The notes below the pieces were generated by a model. The model was not told the origin of the DNA. It was given only the letters and a program-made list of their open reading frames with translations, and searched no databases. 64,000 bases of DNA, taken from the NCBI GenBank assembly GCA_963514095.1, contig OY741275.1, positions 25,116,898 to 25,180,897 of the forward strand. Reading direction: 5' to 3'. Shown here one piece after another: positions 53,576-64,000 of the stretch; position 1 is the stretch's first letter, and each line of letters starts with the position of its first letter. Made by a program: the position numbers and the translations under genes. The stretch comes from Eutrigla gurnardus (lineage: Eukaryota; Chordata; Actinopteri; Perciformes; Triglidae).

Positions 53576-55508
53576 CACGAGCTGGAAGCAGCAACAACAC
53601 TCGGGTCACACGTTGTTGCTCCTCAAGACTTGTTCTCACCGTAACAGCAAGAACCCCCCCCCCAGTATCAGTTTGAACTAGTCCAACTGTGTTCCCACAC
53701 CTGTACACCATTTTACCCTCACGGTTCCCACTCTGGAAACATGACTGACAGCTGCACTTCAAAAGATCTGCCCGCCCGCTCACTGGCTTTTCATGGTTAT
53801 CATCTGTTACGGGGGGCGAGAGACAGAGGGAGAGACATAGAGAGAGAGAGAATGACTCTCAGGCAGCCGGGTTGTGTGTTGTGGGGGCCAATTTGGATGA
53901 TTGGCCTTGAAATGCAAGCTGAAACGGGCTTCCCCCCGTGTTCCTTTAAAGTGACCCGTGCCCGGCAGTGTAATGTAAAATTATCCTCGCCGTGTTTGTG
54001 TTGTGTCAGATGTGGTGACTGGCAGAAACTGTTAGTAATTGTCTAAGTACTCCGGTGTGTCAAAGCTGTCCGTCACTCATCCCAACCCCTCCTCCTCCTC
54101 CCTCCGTCTCCTTAGTTCTGCTGCTTCAGCTTCTCATAATATTTTCACTGAACTGCAGAGGACAAACTACTTTTCAGTGATGGAGTTGTCACTTTGGTGC
54201 TTTTTCGTGAAAAGGAAAAATATTTTACCTCGGTGAAGAACACACACACACATAACCGACTGACATGTGTTCCTGCTTTTTGGGTAGAAGAGAAAATGAG
54301 AGAGGCGTACTTGTTCTTTCTTTTTTGTTCTTTGATACTTTTACAAATTCAAGACTATGAGCTTTTCTTGTCACAACTCATTGAAGTCGAATGTTGAACG
54401 TGGCATTATGAAAATACATTCCCCGACTAAATCAACTGTAAAGGAACGGACACGCGTACATACTCTCTTATGTATGCACATAAAATAGAAACTGTTGACT
54501 GAATAATAGGACAAAAAAAAAAAAAATCATGAAAGACCAAAAGCTGAAGTTTCATATGGTGTCTCTTTAAAACACGTTTTTTTTTTTAGCTCGGCTACGG
54601 CGCTAAAAAGCACCGCAGTGTTAAAATACTCAGGTGTATCGGATTAAGTCCGTGAAGTGTAAACGGTTCCGGTTATTAATCCTGTTAATCAGGAGTTTAT
54701 TTAACGAGACAGAGTTTCTTTTAAAAGCTGTGATGAACACGGCGACTCTTGTTGCGTCCATGTAAAGCTGATTATCAGCAGAAAAAGGCCTTGATTGTTG
54801 CATAACATATTTCTTGCCCTTTTAATTCATAAATTGCTTCTTTTAATGATAGTGAACTTCATTATACCTGTGCAAGTACTAGATTTTTTTTCATATATTC
54901 TTAATCATTAATTTGATTAAATTTTCAATTATTTGACATTTGACGACCGTACAAGATTAAAAAAAATACATGATTTAATTACTGTTATTTTTTTTTATTT
55001 TGAATGTTGGATTCTTTGAGTACAGGACAAAAGACATATATAAAATGATTATTTTTGTGTATATTAAATAGCCATCCACCCCTATAAAGTCTGTTCACAT
55101 CTGTGTCACGGTGGTGGAACGGTACAATTTCAGGGCTTTAGGGGGGTTTTTGTGTCAGGGATGAATTCTTGCTGATTTGATGTTACTGAAGCTTTGGTGC
55201 TAAGTGCTTCTTAATGTGACCTTTTGAACTGCGGTTCCCAGACATCACTTGTCAATCAAACAGCACAACTGGTACTGGCAACACCTTTCCAGGGTATTGT
55301 ATTAGTATTTACTTACTTGTCTTTCAGGTTGTAGTAAATTAAGGGAACAGTTTCAAACCCAGTAACTACTAACAGTTACTGGGTGAGATTTATTGGGAGT
55401 TAGTGGTTCCCTGTCCGATATTCAGAGCATAAATATAGCATTAAACAGAAGTTGTAATTTGTGATATAAAGATAGAGGAGTAATGTCTACCTGAGCCGGT
55501 TCTGAAAA
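53576..55508. other. Intergenic; one regulatory-like patch
   Basis: 53780-54010 (TCATGGTTATCATC, GGCCAATTTGGATGATTGGC, GTAATGTAAAATTATCC) looks like enhancer DNA. From 54240 the sequence is AT-rich and ordinary. No gene. Confidence 0.4.
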
Positions 55509-56030
55509 GTGAAGCCAACCCTGAAGTGCCTTAAACATGCATTCTCTCTGCTGGCCACCAGGGGGCGACTCCTCTCTGGTTGTATAGAAGTCTATGAGAA
55601 AATGGTCCTACTTCTCTCTGCTGGCCACCAGGGGGCGACTCCTCACTGGTTGTATAGAAGTCTATGAGAAAATGGTCCTACTTCTCTCTTGATGTATTAT
55701 CTCAGTAAACATTGTAAACATGAGTTTATGGTCTCAATCTCTAGTTTCAAGTCTTCTTCAATCCAGCATGATGTTCATTTAGTACATTATGGTCCATTTA
55801 GAGTCCACCAGACCAGAAAGCAGGGGATGCTTTAGGGGGCGGGGCTTACCTGCTGATTGACAGGTTGCTACCAAACTACCAATGCTAGTTAGCTACTAAG
55901 ATGAATTTAACACTTTAGCTTTAAAGTTGAACCTTGAATTATATATTATATAATATTATAGAAGCTAACTTTTCCGCAGTCCAAATATGGTCACTTCTGT
56001 TCACAAAGATTCCAAGATGGCAAACCTGAA
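55509..56030 (+). mobile_element. Family A dispersed element, copy 4
   Basis: The most complete forward copy: TGAAGCCAACCCTGAAGTGC, two 70-bp units with CCACCAGGGGGCG at 55555 and 55625, the TTGATGTATTATCTCAG block, the GGGGCGGGGCTTACC block, CTGATTGACAGG, a unique-looking spacer, then GCAGTCCAAATATGGTCACT and GATTCCAAGATGGC. Confidence 0.88.
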
Positions 56031-57412
56031 GGCAGAAAATGACAACAGACATGAGTACAAAGTGATTAATTATCGTGTTGTATCAATCGGAAATAGAGAA
56101 GCAGATATTTTTCATGAAAGATATTATTTGTTATTACATGTTGCCCGGTTTATTGCTTCCTAACGCTGTCAAACGCCAACATCATCTTTCAAACGTGTGG
56201 TTTAACGGGCGGTTGGGGTTTCTGCTGGCGAGCCGGAGGACTCGGTGAAGTCACGCCGCGTTAACTCCCTCCCCACCTATTTCCTGTCCAAACACACCTT
56301 CCTCTAGAGGAGGAGAAAAAAATCATTCGTTATTTTAATGGGTGTCAAATATGTTTTCCAAATCTACTAAAAGGTTATCGTTGTTACACGTGGACAAGTG
56401 CTTGTATCTGAATCAATGTTCACTTTGTTGCTAGGGAGATTTACTGCCTCGCCCGGCCGTGTTTTCACAAAGTGCACCGCTGGACGGGGTGATTTATACG
56501 GCGAGGTGCCTGACTTACTCTTTGATAGAACGGGGAGGGAAAAAAAGGTGCGACGAAGGCGTAAATATCACTCTGTGTGTTTTCATTTGAATGTGACACG
56601 TGAAGATTATGTATTGTTGGTGTTTGAACGGCGGGGGGGAAACCTATACGGATGACATACGACTCCACAGACGACCTCTGGTGGTTTTACACCACCAAGG
56701 AAAACCAAGCCCACCTCAGACCACATCCTTCCGGTCTCACCTGACACGCCGGAGGTCTCGGGTCTTCTAACAAGGATTCAAATATGAGTTAAAAAAATCC
56801 TAATTTTATGAAAAGACACAGAGAAAAGGAAAAAGGAACAGCGAGCGCCGCTGTGACTCCGGCGCCGCGGCGTCACTATTTGTCTTGGGCGAGTTAGCTT
56901 TATCTAATAAAGTGTCTTTGTATTAAGATGGATACTTCAAACACTCTTTTGTCTCTATAATCACAGTGGAGGGAGGCAGAACTCACACATCCCTCGCTCA
57001 ATTTATTATTAATAAGTACATCAGTGGGAGAAAAAGATATCCCGGGGACCAAAACACCCGCCGAGCGCAACATTCATCAAACGTAAACGAATATCACAAT
57101 ACACAGGATACAGGGGCTCCAATAACAGATAATTGATGAGAGGAGGTCTGCTGGTGCACGCCGGATCACACCGCAATGGATGCTTATCGTTATATAACAT
57201 CGTTTCGCATCGTTTTTCTGAGTCGTTTGACGCTTCTTCTTCTTCTGCGTGCAAAAAGAAAGTGGTCGGTTTGGTTCCTCGTGATTAAACACGCGGTCGG
57301 CGGCGTGACGGCGTCAATACGTTTTCTATTGCAGACCGCAGCGATTAGCCTGACAGGATAACAAAACACCAACACATCCAAGCCTCCATATAGATATTTA
57401 TCTACAGTCGCC
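56031..57412. other. Intergenic, nothing recognised
   Basis: No gene or repeat recognised; several GC-rich patches (56840-56880, 57290-57340). Confidence 0.45.
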
Positions 57413-57578
57413 CATGAAGTTGGAATCATTTGCTTGTCTTTTATAATGTTACACATTAATTAATTTCTGGGTGATTGGGAAACAATGTAATCAATGCACC
57501 TGATCAAAAGGTTATGACTGATGCATTAAATAGGTCTAAACAAACGAAATAATACAACTTTATGGGCAACAGTGTAAA
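57413..57578 (+). mobile_element. Family C dispersed repeat, copy 2
   Basis: Same modules and orientation as the copy at 9747. It is preceded by TCTACAGTCGC; a TACAG-type start would fit a Tc1/mariner-like terminus, but the other copy lacks it. Confidence 0.78.
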
Positions 57579-57639
57579 TATGAATCCTTTTCATCTTCTT
57601 CACATGCAAATGAAATACAAGAAGAGTTTTGTAACGCCC

Positions 57640-58540
57640 GTCTGTAAGCAACATGGAGGCCTCTATTCTGTTTCCGATGACAGATGGGGGGTCCGGGTCC
57701 ACAACCTGGTCTCCCCGGTCTCGGGTTTCCCCGCCACCGTTACCGCCAACACGTGTCGCCGTGCGGCCCTTCCCTCATCTGAGGGCAGGAATTCAATCAA
57801 TACAAGTCGGGCCCTCGACATGATATACCGTGTTAGAGGGGAGACGCTGAGAGACGGGGCTGAACCATCTGCTCCCCCCCCCCCCCCCCCCTGTCACATG
57901 TCAATCTGTGCTGCTAATGTCCAATAGATTGGGTTATCATTCATACGGCTTGAAGCACCTTTTCTCTGTGCTTTGTGTGATGAAGCTGTAACTCAATTGG
58001 TTTTGGTTTACTGTCCCCGGTGCCTGCTCGGAGAAATCAGCCTGCATCTGTCCCCCCTCCCCTCCCCCACCTCCCCCACCCTCGGGGGACTCGGTGAAAT
58101 CGCTGTGGGGGCCGTTGTCACTTATTTTGCAGCTGATGGGACACTAGAATAGCACTTCATTAAAGAAAAAAAAAATGTACGACTCATCAAGCAAAGATGA
58201 GTTTATTTTAATTTCTCCACCTTTTAATTGTGCGGTCTACCTTCTGAAGTGATGAGGAAACTGGTGGCAGGTGGAGGATTCAAATCAACAACAGAATAAG
58301 ACAATTCAAAGCCAAAATGAGATGATTTGACCTGCCGGGGGGGCACTTTGCTCCACGAGGGCCTCTGTACAATCAGCGCTGCGTCTGAGCTGAATACAGG
58401 AATGATTATAGGAGACCCTTTGAGTGTCTGAGAACCAAAGCACCCACATAATGAGAGCATCATTACTCACCAGGCTGACAGCTCGGGAGGTGTTGCTCAT
58501 GTTTGTTTTTGTTTTTCTAATCATATTTTGACTAAAAATG
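57640..58540. promoter_or_regulatory. Candidate conserved non-coding elements
   Basis: Blocks 57640-57860 (GGAATTCAATCAATACAAG), 57892-58055 (CATGTCAATCTGTGCTGCTA, CCAATAGATTGGGTTATCAT, TAACTCAATTGGTTTTGG) and 58300-58500 (GATGATTTGACC, GGAATGATTATAGG, CACATAATGAGAGCATCATT). A C18 run at 57874-57891 and other C runs interrupt. Inference from motif density. Confidence 0.37.
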
Positions 58541-59011
58541 ACATATTATATATTTACAAGGGGGACGCCATTTCATTTTTCTTTTTTTTATTCTAGAAAA
58601 TGAAGACAATCATTTCCTGGTTTTATGAGCTGAGATGTTTAATCGGATCCGTCATGTAAGGAAGAACCAGCAGGGTTTTCATCTGCACGACTCATCGGGA
58701 CGAGTCATCACACGGGGGGAGATAAGCCCCCCCCCCTCCCCCCTTATTGTTTCAGTGGTCTGCACGATTCCACTCTCGTAAAAAAGAAATATGAATAACT
58801 TCTCCATCTGTTCGGTGTTAGCTTTCAAACCGCACTTAGCTGCACAAACCCACAGCCATGCGAGACATCTACTGTTTAATTAAAAAAAAAAGTCTGAATA
58901 AAATTATACCACTATAAAAGAGTCTCGCCAACAATAACGTTATCGTTTGACACGCAGCATGTCAAGAAAAAACAGCTTCATATCACAGTACAGAGAGGCG
59001 ACCTTTGAAGA

Positions 59012-59012
<1 letters not shown>
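58541..59012. other. Intergenic, nothing firm
   Basis: T, C and A homopolymer runs; no gene. Confidence 0.5.
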
Positions 59013-59052
<40 letters not shown>

Positions 59053-59163
59053 CCGCTAATTTTAAAGCTTCAAAGATGGCTTTCAGGATCCCACAAAAGA
59101 ATAACCTCTGACACCCAAACAAACAAACATAAGCCACGTTTAAATAGCACAAGTTGGAAAAGT

Positions 59164-59203
<40 letters not shown>
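59013..59203. repeat. Two (GT)n microsatellites
   Basis: GT runs at 59013-59050 and 59164-59203. Confidence 0.95.
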
Positions 59204-59204
<1 letters not shown>

Positions 59205-59205
<1 letters not shown>

Positions 59206-59600
59206 CATATGCACGTGTCATAAAGAGCAGGGATATGTCTATTATGTGCAGTTTGATTAAAGCGTGATGGCTGGTGTCCAACCTGCTTTCCAGGGGAGCG
59301 CCGTGACAGCCAGCGTCTACCTGCTGCCTCCTCCTCCTCCTCCTCCTCCTCCTCACCGTGTTAGGTGATTTACGGCTGACTCCCTCCGTTTATGTACTTG
59401 CCTTATTTTCATTTCTACCCCGCTGAGTGCCAGGTTCAGAACTCCTGAAGAAATATTATGCTTTGCTGACAAAATACAGTGACAGCCATCTCCCTGAGCC
59501 TTAAAAAAAGAAAAGAAAGTGCCGGAGTGTTTAACAGTACGAGAGCCGGGGAGACGAGGCGAGGTTGAAGGCATCTGTAAGCAAGCGGCCCGTTGGAAAA
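59205..59600. promoter_or_regulatory. Candidate conserved non-coding element
   Basis: GTCTATTATGTGCAGTTTGA, TTAAAGCGTGATGG, GGTGATTTACGGC and GAAATATTATGCTTTGCTGA, with a TCC run at 59329-59354 between two blocks. Composition-based inference. Confidence 0.33.
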
Positions 59601-60400
59601 CAGCCATTTGATCTAAACCGGCGCTGATTGGGCGGAATGATGTTTATAGCCGAGTTAGAATCTACTTTCAATTAAAAAAATGACACGAGGGTGAGGAGGG
59701 GGAGGGGGGTCTGTTAAAACAGACGGTGAAATTTATTGAACAACTTTTACAGGGGTCTCGTCTGAGAAACATGTGGCGCACAAATGAAATGTTTGTTTCG
59801 ACAGACGGGTTCGCCCCGCAGACGAGCAGGTAACTCGACGCCGGGGACTTTTTCATTAACCCCGAGTTCAAAAAACCCCCGCCGCCACCGCCGTTTCAGG
59901 TTTTTCTGTTTTTTTGTTGCAGGGAAGCAACAATTTGACGTAAAACGGATGAATATAAATACCCCTGTTGTTCTTCCTGTTCGCTCCAGCCCTCCTTGTT
60001 TTCTTCCTTTACAAGATCTACTCTGAGCCGTAATGAGGTGTCGGAGCGTCCCGAGGCGTTTATCATTCCCGCATTATTATTTCAAAAAGCTTTTTTTTTT
60101 TGCCCAACAACGGTGCCATCTCTGATGTAATTCTCATGCATATGGAAGGTGAGCTCCGGTTGGTGTTTAGGTAAAATAAAAAAAGCCGCCAAAATGAAAT
60201 GAGACGAAGAAACTGGTGTTCGGGGGCAGTCGGGGGGTTGCAGGCTGTAATTAGCCTTTTAGCTACATTTTTATTCAGATTCCAGCCATGAAAACAGAGC
60301 TAATATGAATCTGATGCTACGACAAAAAAACACACCCACCCTTCCTCCTCCTCCTCCTCCTCCTCCTCCTCCTCCTCCCTGCATCTGAGGCCGACTATAA
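59601..60400. other. Intergenic, nothing firm
   Basis: No gene. A TCC run lies at 60345-60378. Confidence 0.45.
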
Positions 60401-60700
60401 ATAAAGATTGTCATTGTAACCTAATCAAATTACGAGACGTATTTTGGTTGGGTTGTCAGTTGTCTGACGCTCTCTCTCTCCCTCTCTCTCTCTCAGTGAA
60501 TCCCCCTGAGGTCCTCTCATCTCTCTTCAGGAGCTGCCGACTCTCTTCTCTTTACGGCGCACCCAGAAGGATTAAGCACAAATGGCATTCACATGATTTC
60601 AATAAGCTCGGGGAGACAAGAACCAGCCTTTCAGCACATTAGCTTCTCGTACGGCTGCAGAGGACACAAAGCAGACGCCGAGCGACGGCAGAAAGAAAGA
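60401..60700. promoter_or_regulatory. Candidate conserved non-coding element
   Basis: GATTGTCATTGTAACCTAAT, CAAATTACGAGACG, GGATTAAGCACAAATGGCAT, CATGATTTCAATAAGC and GCACATTAGC, interrupted by a short CT run at 60470-60495. Confidence 0.35.
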
Positions 60701-61133
60701 AAGAAAGAAAGACAGTTAATAATGATCATAATAATAGACCGGTCTGGCGTGAAGTGGACTTCCACAGAAATGGACCCCTTAGTGGTGATGTCATCAACAA
60801 CGAGGCCCCGGTCGGGTTTAGACGTGACCCCTGAAAAGGTGACCCCTTGTGGCCTCAAGTAAAGGTGTTATCAGGAGGAAGTGTGACGGATCAGCTCCTT
60901 TAAGTGTTTATGATCCAAAGATGAACCGAAAAAGGGTCCAACATTCAAACATGACTGGACTAAAGTGAATAAATAACATTTAATAACATTATTGACATTT
61001 TCTAACGCTGCGTGCCACTTTAATTTCAAGCTATAGTATATTAAGTCAGTATTTTAACATTAACAATGACAAACGGTGTATTGTTTTGGTTTTCAGGCCT
61101 GTGACATCACTGTTTTCATTACACACCGCTCTC
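60701..61133. other. Intergenic, nothing recognised
   Basis: A short GAAA run lies at 60692-60712 at the left edge. No gene. Confidence 0.5.
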
Positions 61134-61452
61134 ATTGAAGTGAAGCCAAACGCTGAAGTGCCTTAAACTGCAATTCTCTCTTCTGGCCATCAGGGGCTGA
61201 CGTATAAAAGTCTATGAGAAAATGGTTCTACTTCTCTCTGCTGGCCACCAGGGGGCGACTCCTCTCTGGTTGTATAGAAGTGGTTGTATAGCATGACCCC
61301 CCCATTTAGAGTCCACCAGACCAGAAAGCAGGGGATGCTTTAGGGGGCGGGGCTTACCTGCTGATCGACAGGACCAAAAAGGTCCGTAAAAGTTAATGGT
61401 AACAGTTTGGTCACCAAAAAAAGAAACCAAGATGGTGATGCCCAAAATGTAA
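61134..61452 (+). mobile_element. Family A dispersed element, copy 5, internally deleted
   Basis: TGAAGCCAAACGCTGAAGTG, one decayed unit (CCATCAGGGGCTGAC), one intact CCACCAGGGGGCG at 61245, then a jump to the GTCCACCAGACCAGAAAGCA and GGGGCGGGGCTTACC blocks. The TTGATGTATTATCTCAG block is deleted, and the junction carries a GTGGTTGTATAG duplication. Confidence 0.85.
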
Positions 61453-62464
61453 CAAGAATCGAGGCTTTAAAACTGCAGTTTCTTTTCAAAATAAACTTCC
61501 ATCTTCACAGGAGGGTTCGGCGACAAAACCACTTAGAAAAACAGTGCGGTTGAAGTTAACGTGACTCATAAACTCGGCGGTCTCCTGCGTTTGACCCGTC
61601 CACCTCCCCAACAGTTAGTGAGAAGAGGCGAGCGTTTGATAAAAAAGTTTTCCAACCTTCTTTGGGTTCTCTCTGTAACATAATTAAGCTTCATATCGAA
61701 CGTTAAGCTCAGAGGGAACTCATCCTTGTCACCTCGTTAGAGCAATTCCCACCGTGAGCGTGTCAATATGGCCTCCCACTTTGCCACCTCCTTTTTTTTT
61801 TTTACTCATTTCACTTTTACTTGATGCCCTTTTCCTCGCTGTCGCGTCCTCCTCCTCTACCTCCTTCTCTCTCCTCCCTTGTGAATGTGACTAATCGTGT
61901 AGCTTGGGTGAAGGTAGAATGGCACCAGGCCTCCTCCCCCCTCCTCCCCCCCCTCCCCCCTCCACTCCTGCACTGTCAGTAATTTTTCATCGCCCTTGTT
62001 GGGCCCGTTTTATGCATTGTTTCCCTGATGCAGTGATTGATGTCAGGGGCTGGTAATCTGGGGGAATGAGAGCTGGATGGTTGGAGTCCCCCCCCCCCCC
62101 CACGTCTCTGACACGTGTCGGCTGAGCGGCGGCGGTGTGCTGGTCGCCCCCCCCCACCCTCCACCCCCCTTCCTCTCCACGTTTTGGCCTCGGCCACTGC
62201 TGAGGCTGCTCACTCCGCCAGCCCCTCATTTCCATTTCAATCTCAACCTCATGAATGCAAAAAAAAAAAAAAAACTCCGGACGAAAATTAATAACACGGC
62301 AGCACGCCGGGGAAAAAAAAAGTGGGAGCGCAGAGGAGGAAGGGATGGAAGAGAGCGGCGGAGAGGAAGGGCAAGAAAGAGAATGCAGAGCCGGGGTCTT
62401 TTTCACCCCTTTTGTTCCTGAAAAAGTGCCCCCTTATTTTTTATTCCCCTCTCTCCCTCTCTTT
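61453..62464. other. Intergenic with C-rich and A-rich runs
   Basis: No gene. Motif-like patches at 61675-61790 (GAGCAATTCCC, GTCAATATGGCC) and 61970-62080 (CAGTAATTTTTCATC, TTATGCATTG, GATGCAGTGATTGATG). C runs occur near 61930-61965 and 62090-62101. Confidence 0.4.
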
Positions 62465-62770
62465 CACCAGGATCCTCCAATGAATGGCATTAACAGACAA
62501 TGCCATATCCAGAGTGACACAAATTTATTTCGGTTGCAACGCCACAGTGTATTTCCAACGAGGACCAGGGGCGATTTGTCTGGGGACAATTTGGTTTCCA
62601 TAAAGGATTTAAATGGTTTCTGTGGAGATAGTGGGGTGAAATTTAATTTGTTTCTCATTTGCTACAGCAGGTATGAAAAGGAGAAAAATTGGACGGCTGA
62701 TGGGCTAAAAATTGGTGCTGTCCCTCTGCTGTATCCCCAAAGGACCAAGGCCCTGCATCATATAGATTGA
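62465..62770. promoter_or_regulatory. Strong candidate conserved non-coding element
   Basis: About 300 bp free of repeats and rich in CATTAAC/AATTT/TTAAAT motifs: CCAATGAATGGCATTAACAG, ACAAATTTATTTCGG, GGACAATTTGGTTTCC, AAAGGATTTAAATGG, GAAATTTAATTTGTTTCTC, GGCTAAAAATTGG. Both edges are sharp, against CT-rich and CA-repeat DNA. Open frames occur on both strands but match no known protein. Enhancer status inferred. Confidence 0.45.
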
Positions 62771-62801
62771 GTTCGACCCCCCCTCAACCACAAGCCAAGC
62801 C

Positions 62802-62802
<1 letters not shown>

Positions 62803-62871
<69 letters not shown>
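62803..62871. repeat. (CA)n microsatellite
   Basis: About 34 CA units. Confidence 0.97.
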
Positions 62872-62872
<1 letters not shown>

Positions 62873-62939
62873 CTAGCCGGCAGAGAGAGAGCTGTAACCT
62901 TAAACCAACTTAAACAGTAACCTTTGGGGAGGCTGCCAA

Positions 62940-63640
62940 TCACTCCTAAAACAACGTTTCCATCGATCGGCCTGTCTGCGTGATTTATGGCCTCATTTTA
63001 CACTAATTGAGAATTAGAGGGCGGATTAGTGGGCCTCAACACTTCGGACTGATATGCACTCTGAGCAGTGTAATCTGTCACGCCGGGATGTCCGACACTC
63101 TCTTACTCACAAAGGAGAGGAGGGAGGGAGGGAGGAGGAGGGAGGGGGGGGCTCCTTTCTAATTGAATTTCCAGATAACACAGGAATTAATTTGACACCA
63201 GTGGATTTTGACTAGGATTCTGGTGCTCTCTCTCTCTTCTCTCTCTCTCTGGTTCTCACTGGTTCAAACACTATATTGATCCAAATCACTGAGTGGAGGG
63301 CCGTCTCGAGACCGTGGAATGCCTAAATCATATTTGTGCTCATATTAGGGGCAGTTCATCTGCCGCTATCTGCAGCCAGATAATGAATATTACCTTTCAT
63401 TTTGTTTGACTCTGTTCGGATTATCTCTTCGTTCTTCACGTGGCGGGGAGGAGGAGGGAGGAGGAGAAGGGAGGAGGGTGGATCTCCTTTTTTTCCCCGA
63501 GGCCGGGTGGCGAATGCCATGCGGGCGAACGCCCAGAGTCAACAGTTGGAATTGAATTAGGGTTCCCGGCTCGCCAGGTCCATTGTCTGGGTAATTTGTC
63601 GTATAAGTGGCAAAATGAAAGCACTCTCCACGGTTCTTCG
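62940..63640. promoter_or_regulatory. Candidate conserved non-coding elements
   Basis: Three blocks: 62950-63100 (GCGTGATTTATGGCC, CACTAATTGAGAATTAGAGG, GGATTAGTGGGCC), 63150-63425 (CTAATTGAATTTCC, GGAATTAATTTGACACC, CTATATTGATCC, CCTAAATCATATTTG, GATAATGAATATTACC) and 63515-63640 (GGAATTGAATTAGGG, GGGTAATTTG). G-rich and CT-rich runs separate them. Confidence 0.42.
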
Positions 63641-63661
63641 AGCACCTGCTGTTGTGTCACT

Positions 63662-63665
<4 letters not shown>

Positions 63666-63743
<78 letters not shown>
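63666..63743. repeat. (GA)n microsatellite
   Basis: About 39 GA units. Confidence 0.97.
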
Positions 63744-63745
<2 letters not shown>

Positions 63746-64000
63746 CAAGTGTTTCAAATGCTATCAAAGATCACATGTTAAATTGCCTCAGATATCAAAA
63801 TAATCACTGTAAAATCTACAAAAAATATAATATTAAATCCAAAATGTACAGGACTCAAAGAGTTATGTGCATCGTAATAACTGTTTTATTGTACAGTTAA
63901 AACTGCAAATGCATTTAAATAACAAGTACTTAACAGTAAGTTACATTTCAAGTAAGTACAGTATGTTTTTACAGTGCAGCGATTATAAGGGGGATCATTT
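63744..64000. other. Non-coding end of window
   Basis: AT-rich; nothing recognised before the window ends. Confidence 0.5.

Noticed and set aside
62255..62770. 171-codon open frame across the 62.5-kb block
   Set aside because: Starts in poly(A) and GA-rich DNA, matches no known protein, and the reverse strand is also open. Better explained as a conserved non-coding element.

Overview
The window is vertebrate nuclear DNA, almost certainly from a percomorph-type teleost fish. It holds a single recognisable gene, shox (short stature homeobox), on the + strand. The fish call rests on the spliced protein, on very dense CA/GT, GA/CT and tetranucleotide microsatellites, and on several dispersed repeats that look like known fish repeats. 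There are no bacterial features, operons, CRISPR arrays or functional tRNA/rRNA genes.

Layout. 1-22,000: upstream non-coding DNA with a 1.26-kb CAG/TAG trinucleotide array (1000-2257), a 200-base assembly gap (10648-10847), two copies of a TIR-flanked element (family B), two copies of a dispersed element carrying 70-bp units with a CTCF-like core (family A), one copy of family C, and several homeodomain-motif-rich stretches that look like conserved non-coding elements. 22,383-32,225: the shox gene. It has a TATA box, a 5' leader without upstream ATGs, five coding exons with GT-AG introns (22706-22955, 24420-24628, 27404-27461, 27626-27714, 29716-29961; 283 aa) and a 2.2-kb 3' UTR ending near an AATAAA at 32198. 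Every intron except the 164-bp intron 3 carries long microsatellites, some within tens of bases of splice sites. 32,226-64,000: a gene desert. It contains a composite satellite/SINE-like block (36.7-38.6 kb), a 1.9-kb ATCC array with higher-order structure (40.0-41.9 kb), three more family A copies, a third family B copy, a TTAA-flanked MITE (51421-51777), a TTAGC-rich minisatellite element (52.9-53.6 kb), and many candidate regulatory blocks rich in TAATTA-like motifs.

How it works together. A lone developmental homeobox gene inside a large non-coding territory full of candidate enhancers is the usual arrangement for SHOX, which in human is controlled by distant upstream and downstream enhancers. 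All enhancer calls here are inference from base composition and motifs and need cross-species alignment. The most unusual features are the transposon-borne arrays of CTCF-core motifs placed on both sides of shox, two perfect 13-bp hairpins in candidate regulatory DNA, and microsatellites crowded against shox splice sites.
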